Part shown: positions 22,236-33,359 of the stretch, piece by piece | Layout: every line of letters begins with the position of its first letter | Numbering within the stretch: position 1 is the stretch's first letter | Assembly (NCBI GenBank): GCA_037953745.1 | Contig: JBAKBP010004315.1 | Coordinates: 67,001-131,000, forward strand | Length of the DNA stretch: 64,000 nt | Source of the DNA: Lithodes maja | Taxonomy: Eukaryota > Arthropoda > Malacostraca > Decapoda > Lithodidae | Direction of reading: 5' to 3' | Translations under genes and position numbers: made by a program | The notes under the pieces: model-generated | What the model saw: only the letters and a program-made list of their open reading frames with translations | Database searches by the model: none | What the model was told of the DNA's origin: nothing

Positions 22236-22980
22236 TACGAGGGCAGTTGGTCTACCACAACTGCTTCCATTTCCTTCCACTGGCATCTATGACGATTTTG
22301 GAGTCTCACTATCATATTCCTTGTTATCCAAAGTACCAGTGAAACCCTGCAATTGCATATTTACTTTACTGCCCATAGTATTTTCAAATCAAACAGGGAA
22401 GCACGAAGAATATAAGTTTTCTGTGAACACTGATCAAGTAATGCCCGCACGGGTATACTATGGTCCGCATTACCTCTGAGTGGTACTTTCATAGTTGGGA
22501 GCAATACAGTCTGTTTTGTTGAAGCGATAGCCATTGTAAAGCTGACATTTTCTCTTTATGAGACGGATTATGTGAACTACCCCTTACATCAGACTGAGGA
22601 CACAAACAATTATAATGCTTCTCTTGGCAATATTTATAAGGACCCACTTTTGGTTTAGTACACCCTTGTGACCCATGATCCCGCACCAAGCAGCCTACAC
22701 ATAACTTTAACTGTCAACCCCTTTTTCTCTTGGCAGCGCCTGTCCTGTACTGACTGAATTGCACTAAAAAAGGACCGTACCTTGCACACAGTTCACACCC
22801 ATTTTTCTTTTTGCCATCATATTTGACTGATTTTTGTCTTTGTTGTACACTAAAAGTTGCAGTGGCAACTGTGGCACCTCCAACCGCACCGAAGCTTTCA
22901 TACGTAATAGTAGGTTGCCTCGCTTCATGGTCTGCCAGTTCAATCTTAAATATGTGACGCCTACCAGCGTTGGCAGAATC
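22236..22980 (-). pseudogene. BEL/Pao pol start: zinc knuckles and protease region
   Basis: Minus-strand frame 22689-22489 carries CTKP...YKYCQEKHYNCLC. The sequence immediately upstream gives CVGCLVRDHGSQGC, so together these form the pair of CCHC-like knuckles that separate BEL/Pao gag from protease. The protease active site is not confidently visible in 22480-22236, where the frame is broken. It is interrupted on the right by the 22980-24615 insertion. Confidence 0.75.
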
Positions 22981-24615
22981 GCCTCCCGGTAGCCACTAGC
23001 GCTCGCCAGGGCAGTGAAATGGGCTACAGTTATCAGAGAATGTTGTTCTTTCTTTCATAGTGTTCGTGTTGTTACAGACAGTCCCGTGGTGGTCTTTGCT
23101 TTCGTCTGTGACAACGGGAAGCATTTTATATCATGAGTAGAATATAAGATGCATTGTGGAGGGAGAGAGAGAGAATAGCGAGAGCGTGGTGGTAGTGTGT
23201 GCGTGCGTATGTATGTGTTACCTCCCTCGCTTGGAGGAGTTTTCCCGCTCGCGCGCTTTCCCGCGCCCTTGATTGGCTGGTGGTTCCTGGCGCCTTCTGG
23301 AGGCCTGCGGCCTTGTGATGTATCGGCCTGTGATTGGCCGACCACCATGCCTTCGTGTGATTCTGAGGTTCCTGTGGAGCTACCTTCCTCAGAGCTTGCC
23401 TGACCAGCATACCCTTCACACCTCCCTTACCACCTGTCCCCGACTTCTACCTATAGAGCACTTTCTCTCTCTCTCAACTTCTTACCTCTCATTCTTCCAC
23501 TCTATTTAACATCATAACTCCCCTTTGGTTCTGCACGATTTCATATATCGGCCATCGTATTATATGCTGAAGCTCTCAGATATTACATGTTTAGTTAGGC
23601 ATTTTGGAGGGGTTACCATTTTGTCTGTAGAGGTTCGACACACTCACGGTGTCTCCCTACCTATTTCTTGGCTGTCTGCTGGGCTATTTAATGCTAGACT
23701 GGGGTAAGGCTACTTGTGTTGTGATTTCCGATGTGTAACAGGTTTTGTTGAACCTGTACAATCGCAATGGAGACGTGGGAAGCCTAGGTGGTCTTTCTGA
23801 CTGTGTACCTTGTGAGTTTAGCACTGTGTTGCGAGTGAGGGTTTTTGCCTCTGCCACCCAACACTGTGCTAACTCGTTTTGCTTTGACTTTGAGAGGGTC
23901 GCCAGGAGAAAACTAGATACTAGCGATCTGGATCTCTCAAGAGAGCACCCCGTCATTTTAACGTAATTAGGCCGTACAGTCTTAAGGACCTCGCTAGGCT
24001 ACGAGCCGCTTGCTCAGCCATTGTTTCCTAGCCTACTACATCCCAGCTAGACTTTATTCGCCTAGCAGACACCCGATTAAGATAAACTCTTTATGCTATG
24101 TATGCACCATTTTTATTCACGTTGATTGTAAGCCTTGGTTGTTGTTGAGTTGCACAACCTGAGCAGGCTTTTACGTTGCCTGAGGAAGTACTTCTTTTGT
24201 TGTTGGAGATAATACTATTGCGCATTTTTATTATTCCTGTGCCAGTTAACACTGTATGTCCATACACTTGTCATATCTTGTTCCTGCTTTATATAACAGT
24301 TCAAAATCCGATTCGATCATATTAAGCAGCATCAGACTTTCTTCAGAAGATTCCTGCTCGATGCTTTAGGACTTTCATTCACTTTCTTTAGTATAGGAGT
24401 GACAGTTTATTATTGTTTAGAGTAACTTTAATTATACCTTCTTCTTGTTTGCATTAAATCATTGCAGTGATTTAATTAAGATCTCTATCTTTTCCTTGTA
24501 TACCTTATTAACGTAATTGTATGTTGTTGTGATCAGGCTGTATCAGAGATCATCAGCCTGTAGTAGTAGTGCATTTATACCGAGTTATAGGATACCCCGT
24601 TATCGCAGATTTAAC
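22980..24615. other. Unidentified ~1.6-kb insertion between BEL/Pao gag and zinc knuckle
   Basis: Gag similarity stops at about 24615 and resumes with the pol N-terminus at about 22980. In between, no RT, integrase or transposase motif is seen on either strand. The sequence includes a CT-rich tract (23462-23510), TATTTAA (23690) and TTATATAAC (24290) motifs. A solo LTR or non-autonomous element is likely, but I could not define clean termini or a target duplication. Confidence 0.5.
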
Positions 24616-25435
24616 TCTGGAGGGTATAGGTGTTTTTGTGCGCCGGCATTATAAGTTCGAGGGTTGGATCTAGTGTTACCGATGTGGCTGTGTGCCTTTC
24701 TAGTCCAATGATTAAGAGCCCTTGTTTTATACGAGTCCCGGTCGTAACAAATACTTTAATGTACTCTTCAATATTCAACCAGTCTTCTTTCAGCTCGCCT
24801 TTAATTATCTCTGATAACCTTAATGGTAATTTATTATGCAAAATCACTGTACATAGTTCAGTAAAGGTAACTTTCATCACCTTTATTGATTCATAAGCGC
24901 ACTCAAGTATAGCGTAAATTCTTTCAATTCACTAACATCATACTGTGGACTAGACAAATTGAAAAAGTTAACGATATGCGTAGCCTTAATTCTATTAGGT
25001 TGTCCATAAGTCTCTTGCAGTAATCTAACAGCCTCTAGACTAAACCCACTAATCAACTTTAACGGTTCACCACACAACTGAGCCCTCAGGTACATAAACT
25101 ATTGAACATTAGATAAATAGTCACGGTCATGGACAGTGCAGAAAATAAGTTCCCAAAAGCCTACCCACTTAGTAGGATCACCCTCAAATTTAGGTAATGT
25201 TAACTTTGGAAGCTTTACACTATTATTATTAGCACTCTTTAATTTACTAACTACTGAGGGAGTATGATCTACATAAGTCTCTAGTTTTGCTATATTACCG
25301 TTGAACTCTGTCATGAACTGTAAATCACTCAACTTCAACCGCTAACGCCTTTTCAGTATCTATTAAACCATACAAACGTTCATTATGCTTCTTAATGTTT
25401 GCATCGGCTTCTAATAAAGTGGCTTTCATCCCCCT
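24611..25435 (-). pseudogene. BEL/Pao gag
   Basis: From the right: an N-terminal helical part (MKATLLEADANIKKHNERL, about 25435), LPKLTLPKFEGDPTKWVGFW (the hallmark of the BEL/Pao DUF1759 gag domain), a single in-frame stop at 25099-25101, MYLRAQLCGEPLKLISGF, and VRLLQETYGQPNRI. The last part (24880-24611) is shifted by a frameshift. Domain order and spacing are normal for the family; the coding sequence is dead. Confidence 0.9.
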
Positions 25436-26017
25436 TGAGATAGGGGAGAAAAGCAAAGGAGGAGAAGAAAGCACCAGTAAAGAAATCACTCCTGTCGCCA
25501 CGCCGCCGAGACACGAGGACACAAGAGCTTCCCCAACCCGGCAGGCTCGGGTCACCACCATCACCTCGCCACGTCCCCCGACACCAGGAAGGGCCTTAAT
25601 AAGATGATCAACCTCCAGCACCACCTGTGAATGCAAAGAACAACAACTACAGCACCCAGGGGAGAAAACCTCCCATAAAAACAATACCACCACGCACCCA
25701 TCTTGCCCGGAAACTCACCACCGCCGTGGCACGGATTCTGAGAGGGGCTACCGCCGTCGATATACAACCTCCTCTGTGCACAACCGCCCTTATAGACCCC
25801 GAGAAGTGCAGCCAGAAACAACGACGAAATTGGCAAGACATCCCCAACCAAATCCAGAAGTGTTACAGTTGGAAAGATATCCAAAGGCACTGGCTGAGGT
25901 TATCTGGAAGACTTGGGATTATAATATACGGAGAAATTGCATTGAGGGAGTAAGACACTGGTGGAACTACTCGACGCATTTTCTCGAAGGTACCTTGGAT
26001 ATTTACTTTTTATTATT
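25436..26017. other. Unassigned GC-rich stretch upstream of BEL/Pao gag
   Basis: Plus-strand frames here are Pro/Arg/Thr-rich (25395-25607, 25627-25953) with no known domain. It may be the BEL/Pao leader or a remnant of another element. A GTAAGACACTGGTGGAAC motif at about 25950 foreshadows the repeats to the right. Confidence 0.35.
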
Positions 26018-26280
26018 GTTAGACCACACTGGTGGCCGACTAACATTTTTACTTCTAGCCTTGGTACGGGACTTTACTGTAATTATAGGTTTACCACACG
26101 GAGTGCAACCCATAGTTCTAGTAAACCCCAAAACATAGTAAGTATTTTTGCTTGTACCTTTGTTAGACCACACTGGTGGCCAACTAACATTTTTACTTTG
26201 CTTTAGTACGGGACTTTGCTATAATTATAGGTTTACCACACAGACTGTGACCTACAGTATAGTTATAGTAAACCCAAAAC
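26018..26280 (+). repeat. Two tandem ~144-bp units
   Basis: GTTAGACCACACTGGTGGCC at 26018 and again at 26162, each followed by ACTAACATTTTTACTT, a GGGACTTT...TATAGGTTTACCACAC segment and TAGTAAACCC. Noncoding. Confidence 0.88.
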
Positions 26281-26299
26281 CATAATAATTACGATATGA

Positions 26300-26760
26300 G
26301 AGCATAAGACATTGGTGGAACGGGTCGTCGTCGTGATAATCCCAAGATTCCTTTACAAAAGTTCCTGCAGAGACTCCCATAGAAGTCTAGGTCTGGATTG
26401 TAAGAGAGAGCGTAAGACACTGGTGAAACGGCTCCTTACCTTAATCCCATGATACAAGAGCGTAAGACACTGGTGGAACGGATCATTTTCATGCAAGACC
26501 CTCAACTCTACAGTCTTCAGAGATCTTCAAGGAAGTCTTCAATCATCTGCTGAAGTCTAAGTCTGGATTGTAAAAGAAAGCATAAGACACTGGTGAAATG
26601 GCTCCTTACTTTAATCCCATGATACGAGAGCGTAAGATACTGGTGGAACGGCTCGTTTTCATGCAAGATCCTCACCTCTACAGTGTTTAGAGATCTTCAA
26701 GAAGTCTTCCCTTCACTGCTGTCACTGTCGCACAACAGGACCACCCCCATGGACCAGGAC
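26300..26760 (+). repeat. Array of GCGTAAGACACTGGTGGAACGG-type units
   Basis: Copies at about 26300, 26410, 26461, 26581 and 26631, in two alternating contexts: one preceded by CAATCCAGAC(T)-like inverse AGTCT(A)GGTCTGGATTG, the other by TTAATCCCATGATAC. This is a higher-order duplication of about 170 bp. The motif TGGTGGAACGG recalls the leader next to an LTR primer-binding site but no tRNA match can be claimed. Confidence 0.75.
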
Positions 26761-26870
26761 GTCGTAGGGAATACCAGGTAGCAACGTCTTCACAGATCTT
26801 CAGAACCTGCCTGTGTTTTCCCCTTGAGACACCTTGAGGATCCTCGATCGTGCTGCAAATTGAAACCTAT

Positions 26871-27227
26871 CCAGGTTTTTACTGGGGTTGTATTGATTTT
26901 ATAGGTAGGTTCTTATTTGACTGGAGAAGATGAGAACACACAAGAACACAAACACAGAGGTAATAGAGGATAATATAACACAAATTATAAACATAGATTA
27001 TTATTATTAAGATAAAGTGATATTATGAATGTTGCAATAGTATATAAATACTATTGCAACATTCATAATATCACTTTGTGTTAACATTAATAATCTATGT
27101 TTATAATCCATGTTATATTATCCTCTATTACCTTTGTGTTTGTGTTCTTGTGTTTTCTCATCTTCTCCAGTCAAGTAACAACCTACCTATAAAGTCAATA
27201 CTACTCCAGTAAAAACCTGGCATAACA
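26871..27227. repeat. 357-bp palindrome made of two head-to-head LTR-like arms
   Basis: Arms 26871-27043 and 27048-27227 are inverted copies with only scattered differences around a 4-base centre (27044-27047). The inner 13 bp of each arm pair perfectly (GTTGCAATAGTAT). The right arm ends CCTGGCATAACA at 27227, an LTR-type CA terminus followed by the internal leader of the gypsy element. The left arm ends CCTGGAT instead. It looks like the gypsy 5' LTR joined to an inverted copy of itself, or a foldback element. Confidence 0.8.
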
Positions 27228-27299
27228 TCGGCGGCAGACGGTGGTTCTTGATTCGGGAGGAAGAGGCCATTAGGCACAAAAATCAAAGAAAATAGAGCG

Positions 27300-28336
27300 T
27301 TTTTTAACATAGAGTCATCATGGCTAATCGTTCTCACATTCCCATCCCTAAGTATAAGCAGATACGTATGACATCAGGACATATTTGGATATGGTTAATC
27401 TAGTGCTCAGCCTGGCGTACCAAACGGACAGAGAGAAAATTGCTGTTCTGTTAACTCACCTGGGAAAGGCCGTGTCCCTGGTAGCCGTACATATTACCCT
27501 TGATATCACATGGGTACAATTCTGGCAGATTGTTATTGATGCTATTCAACCCCCCTAGGACACTGTCGTCGCCCTGAGCAAAATAGATGACATAACGTAC
27601 AAGGGAGATGTGGACACCACCCTCGGACTCCTGGCACAACATGTCAGGGCTGGTTATCCTTTCCAAATTAACATGCAACAACAACAACACATTTTCAACA
27701 CCCTGCTGCGAGTGCTTCCCAAGTTTCTTTAAAGACCACTTCACCATTCACGACCCTGTAGGCTATGACAGAGACATCATCACCATCAGGAAGCTCCTGG
27801 CCACCAAGCTCAAGACCTCAACAGTGGGGGCCATAAAGAGGTTCCCCACCCACCCTCAAGAAGGACGAAGGTCAGGACCCTCACACAGCTATGGGTCCAG
27901 ACAACCACCATTCCAGAACTGACAACCATCATTCTAGAGCAGACAAACACCATTCCAGCACTACCCACATGCCTACAACAGGGCATACCCTCCAAGCCAC
28001 ACCCCAAACAAGGTTCATCCGCCCACTAACTCCATAAATCGAGGGCAACCCACGAGCACCGCCACACCTAGATTCCGGAACGGGCCTCTGATCTTGATCA
28101 ACCTTTTCGACTTCAGTAACACCACCTGTCCCTTACATTACATAAGGGACCATGCAAAGCAACAGCAACAGCAGGCTTCTAGAGTGCTTGCTGCGGATGA
28201 GGAATCTCGGTTATTAGAGATAGAGGACAATAATTTAGAAGAAGAAGAACCCCTGGAAGCACCCACCTCAATTCAGGCCATGGAAGAAATTCTAGATGAG
28301 CAGGAAGAGGAAGAAGATATCTCTCAGGTTTTTTAA
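27300..28336 (+). pseudogene. Gypsy gag-like region
   Basis: Position between leader and protease implies gag. The readable pieces are 27608-27922 in one frame and 28094-28336, an acidic frame rich in Gln and Glu (EDNNLEEEEPLEAP). No zinc knuckle was found. Frames are discontinuous, with several stops between 27540 and 28090. Confidence 0.5.
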
Positions 28337-28353
28337 AACTTCCCCCGCACATC

Positions 28354-28735
28354 ATGGCTTCGGCGGGAAATTCCACGCTAATTAAACCACCTCCCATCTA
28401 CTATCTGGCGAAACTGGAAGGGGTACCAGTACGTAACCTGTTAGACAATGGAGCTGCTAGATCTTGCCTCTTCAATCATTTCGATGACAAAAACCGTCGC
28501 AAATTTGGAAAGTTAAATGCCACCACTGGTAAACTCATCAGTACCGGGAAACAACCCTACCCATCAGAGGAGAGACCACACCCTTACGCATCACCACCCT
28601 AGACCCAGAAGCCTCCTGCCGGCTGCCACCATCCTTTTGTAGCATTCTATTCAGATTGCACACATTATGACGGCTACATGGGATTGGATGTATTACAGCA
28701 CCTACAAGCGCAACTGGAATGTGGTCAAAGATGCC
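28354..28735 (+). pseudogene. Gypsy aspartic protease
   Basis: The flap-side motif LLDNGAARS stands where the catalytic D-T/S-G-A is expected, so the residue after the Asp is Asn. In another frame near 28690 the sequence reads GYMGLDVLQHLQAQL, the conserved GxDxL C-terminal protease motif. A frameshift lies between them around 28600. The segment is cut at 28735 by the RTE fragment. Confidence 0.7.
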
Positions 28736-29248
28736 TCTATCTATCTATCTATTGCCTGACGCCGTGATCCCCGAAGGGGTGGCCACGAACGAACCGCCCC
28801 CATGCACCTCTGTCCCCAGTCAGTCGATGCCCCTCCCCCCAACCAGCACCGCCTTCGTTCATGTAGTTCCTCACTCCATCCTTCCACCTCATATTCGGTC
28901 TACATCTCCCCCTCTGTCCCTCCACCTCGCTCTCGTACACCCTCTTAGTCATTCTCTCGCTTTCCATACGTTCCATATGGCCGAACCATCTCAAGTTGTT
29001 CCTTTTCACACTTTCCAGCACATCTACCTCCACACCACACCTCCTTCTTACTTCCTCATTAGTCTGTCTATCCCTCCATCTAACTCCGCACGCACTCCTT
29101 AAGTAATTCATTTCCACTGCTCTCACTCTTGGTCTGAGTCTCTCAACCAACGTCCATGCTTCGCTTCCGTACGTCAGTGTCGGGATTACCACACTGTCAT
29201 GCAAGGACTTCTTCACTTCCATACTGACCACCCTATTTCTTGTTACTG
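28736..29248 (-). mobile_element. RTE-type LINE 3' fragment inserted in the gypsy protease/RT interval
   Basis: Minus-strand frame 29231-28749 encodes LRWFGHMERMESERMTKRVY and GRCRPNMRWKDGV, the C-terminal end of the same LINE found on the plus strand at 55150-57480 (compare 57000-57394). The 3' end is a (TATC)n microsatellite at 28736-28751, matching the (ATAG)n tail at 57467-57480. 5' truncation at about 29248 is typical of a target-primed copy. Confidence 0.88.
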
Positions 29249-29515
29249 ACGCCTCACATTTGCTAATAAAAAAAAAAAAAAAATCAACTTCCTAAAAACA
29301 TCCCCAGGAACAAAGTTCAACGGAAATACGCAACTACTAAACTGAGCCTGGATGCTGACAAAACAAGCCCCCTCACTACCGCCTTCACGATATCAAGCCA
29401 TCGCTCACCTACCACCACCTGTACTACCTACCAGAAGGCACCTACCTCCACCGAAATGCCAAAAAAATACCCTCATTGTTCCCTGATTAAATAACACTGT
29501 ATGAATATTCCCATA

Positions 29516-29812
29516 TTCAAAATATGTTACAGGGGGACAATGCCTAGTGAGTTCACTGCTCAATAGGTGGCATTCTGAGAGTGAGGGTCTGAGTCTGGAG
29601 GGTGAGACGGTGAAGCACTTGAGCGAAGCAACCAGCCGCTTCAGAGATGGAGCTGCTTTGAGCCATGATGGATGCTTCACATGTCTCACTCCCCAGACTG
29701 GAACAAGACCTCACGGGCTTCACCGTGTTGAGCGGTGGAATGTATAGGCTCTCAGCCTATGCCCGAGAGGGAGTAGTTGGAATATAGAAAAAAAAAAAAA
29801 AAAAAAAAAAAA
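29516..29812 (+). mobile_element. Short retroposon with poly-A tail
   Basis: About 270 bases of moderately GC-rich sequence end in a run of about 23 A (29790-29812). Flanks ATGTTAC (29524) and ATGTACTAC (after the tail) may be a degenerate target duplication. No clear Pol III A/B boxes and no convincing protein. It may be a SINE or a processed transcript copy. Confidence 0.5.
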
Positions 29813-29858
29813 ATGTACTACATCAAAGAAGTCACACTCACCTGATTCCATCACTATA

Positions 29859-30758
29859 GTGGCCCCAGCAGTCACAACTCAGGCCATGCACATTCCGGCT
29901 CAACATCAACAATGGGTACCATTACGTCACACATCTGATTTTCCTATGATTTTCACACCACAAATAGATCAACCCAGGGCTGATAGATACAGAGTTCAAC
30001 CGGCCCTCATAGCTCCTCATTACCATGGCGCCCTGATTGCGAACATCACTGATGAGCCCCTCACCCTACCCAAAGGCCTCATCATGGGCGACCTAGAAAC
30101 ACTCGACGATGAACTCTCTCCTTCACCCACCATCACGCCTCAGCCTATACTTCCCATCATTCCTGAGGACTTAACCAGCACCCAACGTCAACAACTCCTG
30201 GAAATCCTCTATGATTTCACAGACGTCTTCGCCCAAAGCCTTACTGAGATCGGGCAGACGAGGGCCTTGGAACACCCGATCCACACCACAGGACCTCCCA
30301 TTCGTCAACCCTCTAGAAGGAAGAACCCCTTGCAAAGGCAAGAGAAGGAACGACAAGTACAGGAAATGTTGGCCTCGGGAATAGCCACACCTTCAGTCAG
30401 TCCATGGTCATCCCCCGTCGTGTTGGTTAAAAAGAAGGATGGGTCGACAAGATTCTGCGTAGATTATCGTCGCCTTAACGATGCCACAATAAAAGACGCC
30501 ACGCCCTTACCCAGGATAGACGACTCCCTGGACTCCTTACATGGCTCCAAATGCTTCACCACCCTGGATCTGCAGGCTGGATACTGGCAGGTGCCAATCC
30601 AAAAAGAGCACCAACAAAAGACGGCGTTCTCGACCAGCGGAGGTAACTTGTACGAGTTTAACGTACTCCCCTTCGGTCTCTGCAACGGGCATGCCACCTT
30701 TTCGCGCCTGATGGAGTCCGTCCTCAAAGGTTTCACTTGGGAGATCTGCCTAGTGTAG
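29859..30758 (+). pseudogene. Gypsy reverse transcriptase, N-terminal and palm
   Basis: Strong Ty3/gypsy motifs: SPWSSPVVLVKKKDGSTRFC, VDYRRLNDATIKDATPLPR, FTTLDLQAGYWQV (first palm Asp) and NVLPFGLCNGHATFSRLM. The frame ends after TWEICLV because of five extra bases near 30752. The catalytic YLDDVIVY follows directly in the next frame. The preceding part (29859-30170) is the linker from protease. Confidence 0.93.
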
Positions 30759-31042
30759 GCTACCTGGACGACGTGATTGTCTACGACAGGACATGGGAGG
30801 AACACCTACAACGGCTATGGCAAGTGCTGGAACGGATACGAGCAGCCGGACTTAAGCTGAAGCCTACAAAATGTTCGGTAGCTCGTACCTCCGTCGGGTT
30901 CCTAGGTCATGTCATCTCGGCCAAAGGCATCTCATCCGACCCTAAAAAACTCTCCGCCATCGCAGCACAGACACCCCCTCACGCTGTCAAGGGCGTCCGT
31001 TCATTCCTGGGACTCGCCACCTACTACAGGAGAATTCAGTGA
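30737..31042 (+). pseudogene. Gypsy reverse transcriptase, YLDD box and thumb
   Basis: Begins with YLDDVIVYDRTWEEHL, the catalytic box, then KCSVARTSVGFLGHVIS and VRSFLGLATYYRR, the conserved thumb motifs. It is shifted from the upstream frame by the insertion at about 30752 and broken again at 31042 before the RNase H part. Confidence 0.93.
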
Positions 31043-31048
31043 AGAATT

Positions 31049-31461
31049 TTGCAGCCATTGCACGCCCTCTTCATGAACTCCCTAATAAGGACGAACCGTT
31101 CGAATGGACCAAGGAAAGGGACCAAGCATTTAATTCACTCAAATAATACCTCATTCAAGCCCCTACAGTTGCCTTTCCGGATTATACTCAACCGTTCCGC
31201 CTGTATACCCATGTGTCCCTCTACGCAATAGGAGCTGTTCTCGCTCAGGTACAGGATGGATGGGAGTATATAATAGCCTGCGCCAGTGCCACTCTGAATG
31301 CTGCCCAACCTAATTACGCTGCCACCAAAAGAGAGTGCCTACGAGTCATCTGGGCCTTAAATCACTTCCGGTCCTTCATCATGGGAACAAAAGTCAACGT
31401 AATTACTGATCATCAATCCCTTCAGGGGTTACTGACTAACATGAAACTTAAATGGATCTAA
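31049..31461 (+). pseudogene. Gypsy RNase H
   Basis: Downstream of a frameshift at about 31040 and an in-frame TAA at about 31146 come a PFRLYTHVSLYAIGAVLAQ strand (the usual catalytic Asp of the TDAS motif is replaced by His/Val), YAATKRECLRVIWAL (Glu helix) and VNVITDHQSLQGLL (Asp strand). It ends at a stop after MKLKWI. The expected linker to integrase is partly deleted. Confidence 0.88.
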
Positions 31462-31469
31462 AAAGATGT

Positions 31470-32806
31470 CTTTTATCATTTACATCGAATAGGTGATCAA
31501 CTCTACACCGATTCCGGCCATATAGCTGTCGACCCCCACACCGCCCAAGACATTTTCCTCATCATACATGAGGGAAACGGAATACACCTAGGACAAACGA
31601 AGATGCTACAGGTGTTCCAACAGGTATATTGGACCACCAACCCTTCCATCATAGCAAAAAGAGTCGCTGAAGCTTGCAGGCCCTGCGGCATGGGAAAAGA
31701 CAGGACAAGAACCCCAGGACCAGCAAGAAAACTAACCGCCATCCAACCATGACAAATCTTGTCCCTAGACATGATGGGCCCCTTTCCACTTAAACAGGGT
31801 AAGAGATTCGTCGTCACCTTCGTTGATGTATACTGCCGCTTCGTGGTCGCCTGCCCTGTCAAAGAACACAGCGCCTCTACAGTAGCTGAAGTCCTCGCTA
31901 GCGAAGTCTTTGCCAACTTCGGTGTCCCCGCAGTACTCCTCTCCGACAACGCCCCTGAATTCTCTGGTAAAGTGTGGGAACAATTTTCACAGCTCTGTGG
32001 CATCAAGGTGTCACACTCGTTCCCCTATTGGCCACAAGGAAACTCGATACGCGAGAGGAGTCATAAAACCATAAACAATCAGATCCGGACACACCTCATC
32101 ACCCTACAAACTCAAGACTGGCCAGCCCAATTACAAATTATACAGTGGGGAATGAACACTTGCCCCCGTGAAGATGGCATCACACCCACGAGAGGTTATA
32201 TGGTGTGGCACCCTTACTACTACCCTTCAGGAAACTGGCAAACCTACCAACCTCCTCCACCATCTCCACCGACCTCTACAACACCTAAAGAACATCCTCC
32301 ATACTGCCCAAGTTTGCCAGGACGTAACCCAGGACGCAACACCTTCTCAGAGCCCTTACGCCATAGGCGACCAAGTGATGGTAGCCAAATTACCAATACC
32401 GAATAAGCTGTGCCCCAGGAACGTCGGATCATACAAGTTTACCAAGGTCCCCAACACGTATCAGATCATCATGAATTATCATGGCGAATCACGGATTTCC
32501 CGGAATCGTTATGTGAGAATTCACCGTCCTCTGATTATGGACGGGCACAAGGTCACACCCACCGAGGCATCCTCCACAAAAACCACGCCCCAGCTCGATC
32601 TGCCTCAGCAACGCCCTCGCCGGGAGTTTTATATTTCACCTCCTTCTCCATCATCATCTCAGCCTTCTCGATCCCCTCTTTCGCCACCTTTTATCACCCA
32701 TGTTGCAACCCATCACCCCAACCTTCTTCCATTCAAACTCGCCAACACCCTTCCACTCACTCTCTTCCTCGATGTCTTCCGCATTCTCAGCTCCCACACG
32801 CTATAA
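31470..32806 (+). pseudogene. Gypsy integrase and C-terminal tail
   Basis: A zinc-binding HHCC domain (IHEGNGIHLGQ ... CRPC) at about 31560-31690 is followed by a stop at 31752. The catalytic core comes next: SLDMMGPFPL (first Asp), LLSDNAPEFSGK (second Asp) and RERSHKTINNQ (Glu). A frameshift near 32190 moves the frame to 32168-32806, which reads AIGDQVMVAKLP and NRYVRIHRPL, the conserved C-terminal subdomain, then a Pro/Ser-rich tail. Confidence 0.9.
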
Positions 32807-33340
32807 GTATTCTTTCCGCCCTCGCTCTCAACTCACTCGCCGAGCCGTAAGCTGACGCCCTTCAATCACTCCACCCCCTAGATCAAAACACCCTCAATCC
32901 TTCTCTAACCACAGACCCCCCCCCTCATCGTCCTCACCACCCACTTCTTCAGTACCTCCTCGCTCACCTCTTCATACCTCTCCATCCCCATCTTCTACAC
33001 CTTCTTCCACCCGCAAGCAAATTCCTTCTGTCCCTGCACCTTCTTCATCAGCACCCTCTACCTCTTACCCCTTCTTCTCAGCCCTTTGATATCCCGTCAT
33101 CTCGTTCCTCCACTCCGCCCCTATCCATCCACAAAAATCTTCCATCTCCGATCCCATCTCTCTTTCACCTCCTATCTCTCCAACTCCCCCACCCGCAGTC
33201 CCATCCCTAGGCCTACCGGCCCCCGCAACTCCCCTCCTACCCTTCCCTCCCCTGCTTTGCCTTCCTACCATACCGTTATCACATGCCTCCTCTTTTCACC
33301 CCTCACCTGTTTTGCATAAGATCAAGCCGTCTTTCAAGAT
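32807..33340 (+). other. Pyrimidine-rich noncoding stretch
   Basis: Long CT-rich sequence with many TCCTTC, CACC and CCTC runs. It continues the low-complexity end of the gypsy element. No gene, LTR or polypurine tract is evident on the plus strand. Confidence 0.5.
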
Positions 33341-33359
33341 CCCTGAAATGCTAGGTTTT

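Larger units (their letters stand above)
11790..25435 (-). mobile_element. Decayed BEL/Pao LTR retrotransposon, split by later insertions
   Basis: Minus-strand gag (25435-24611), pol zinc knuckle and protease region (about 22980-22236), protease/RT linker (14411-14180), RT (14180-13310), RNase H (13012-12638), linker (12433-12149) and integrase start (11984-11790) occur in the order of a BEL/Pao polyprotein. A LINE-led block (14412-22235) and a 1.6-kb insertion (about 22980-24615) interrupt it. The integrase core and 3' LTR are missing at the left end. Every coding piece carries frameshifts or stops. Confidence 0.85.
27048..32806 (+). mobile_element. Decayed Ty3/gypsy LTR retrotransposon
   Basis: Order: LTR end (to 27227), leader TCGGCGGCAGACGG, gag-like sequence (27300-28336), protease (28354-28735), RT (29859-31045), RNase H (31049-31461), integrase (31470-32600) and a Pro/Ser-rich tail. 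Protease-RT-RNase H-integrase order defines Ty3/gypsy. It is interrupted by an RTE LINE fragment (28736-29248) and a poly-A-tailed retroposon (about 29516-29812). No 3' LTR is recognisable before the SINE at 33360. Multiple frameshifts and stops mark it as inactive. Confidence 0.88.

Noticed and set aside
31759..32806. Domesticated integrase gene
   Set aside because: The core motifs are good, but the frame breaks near 32190, upstream stops occur, and gypsy RT and RNase H flank it in normal order, so it is simply a decayed element.
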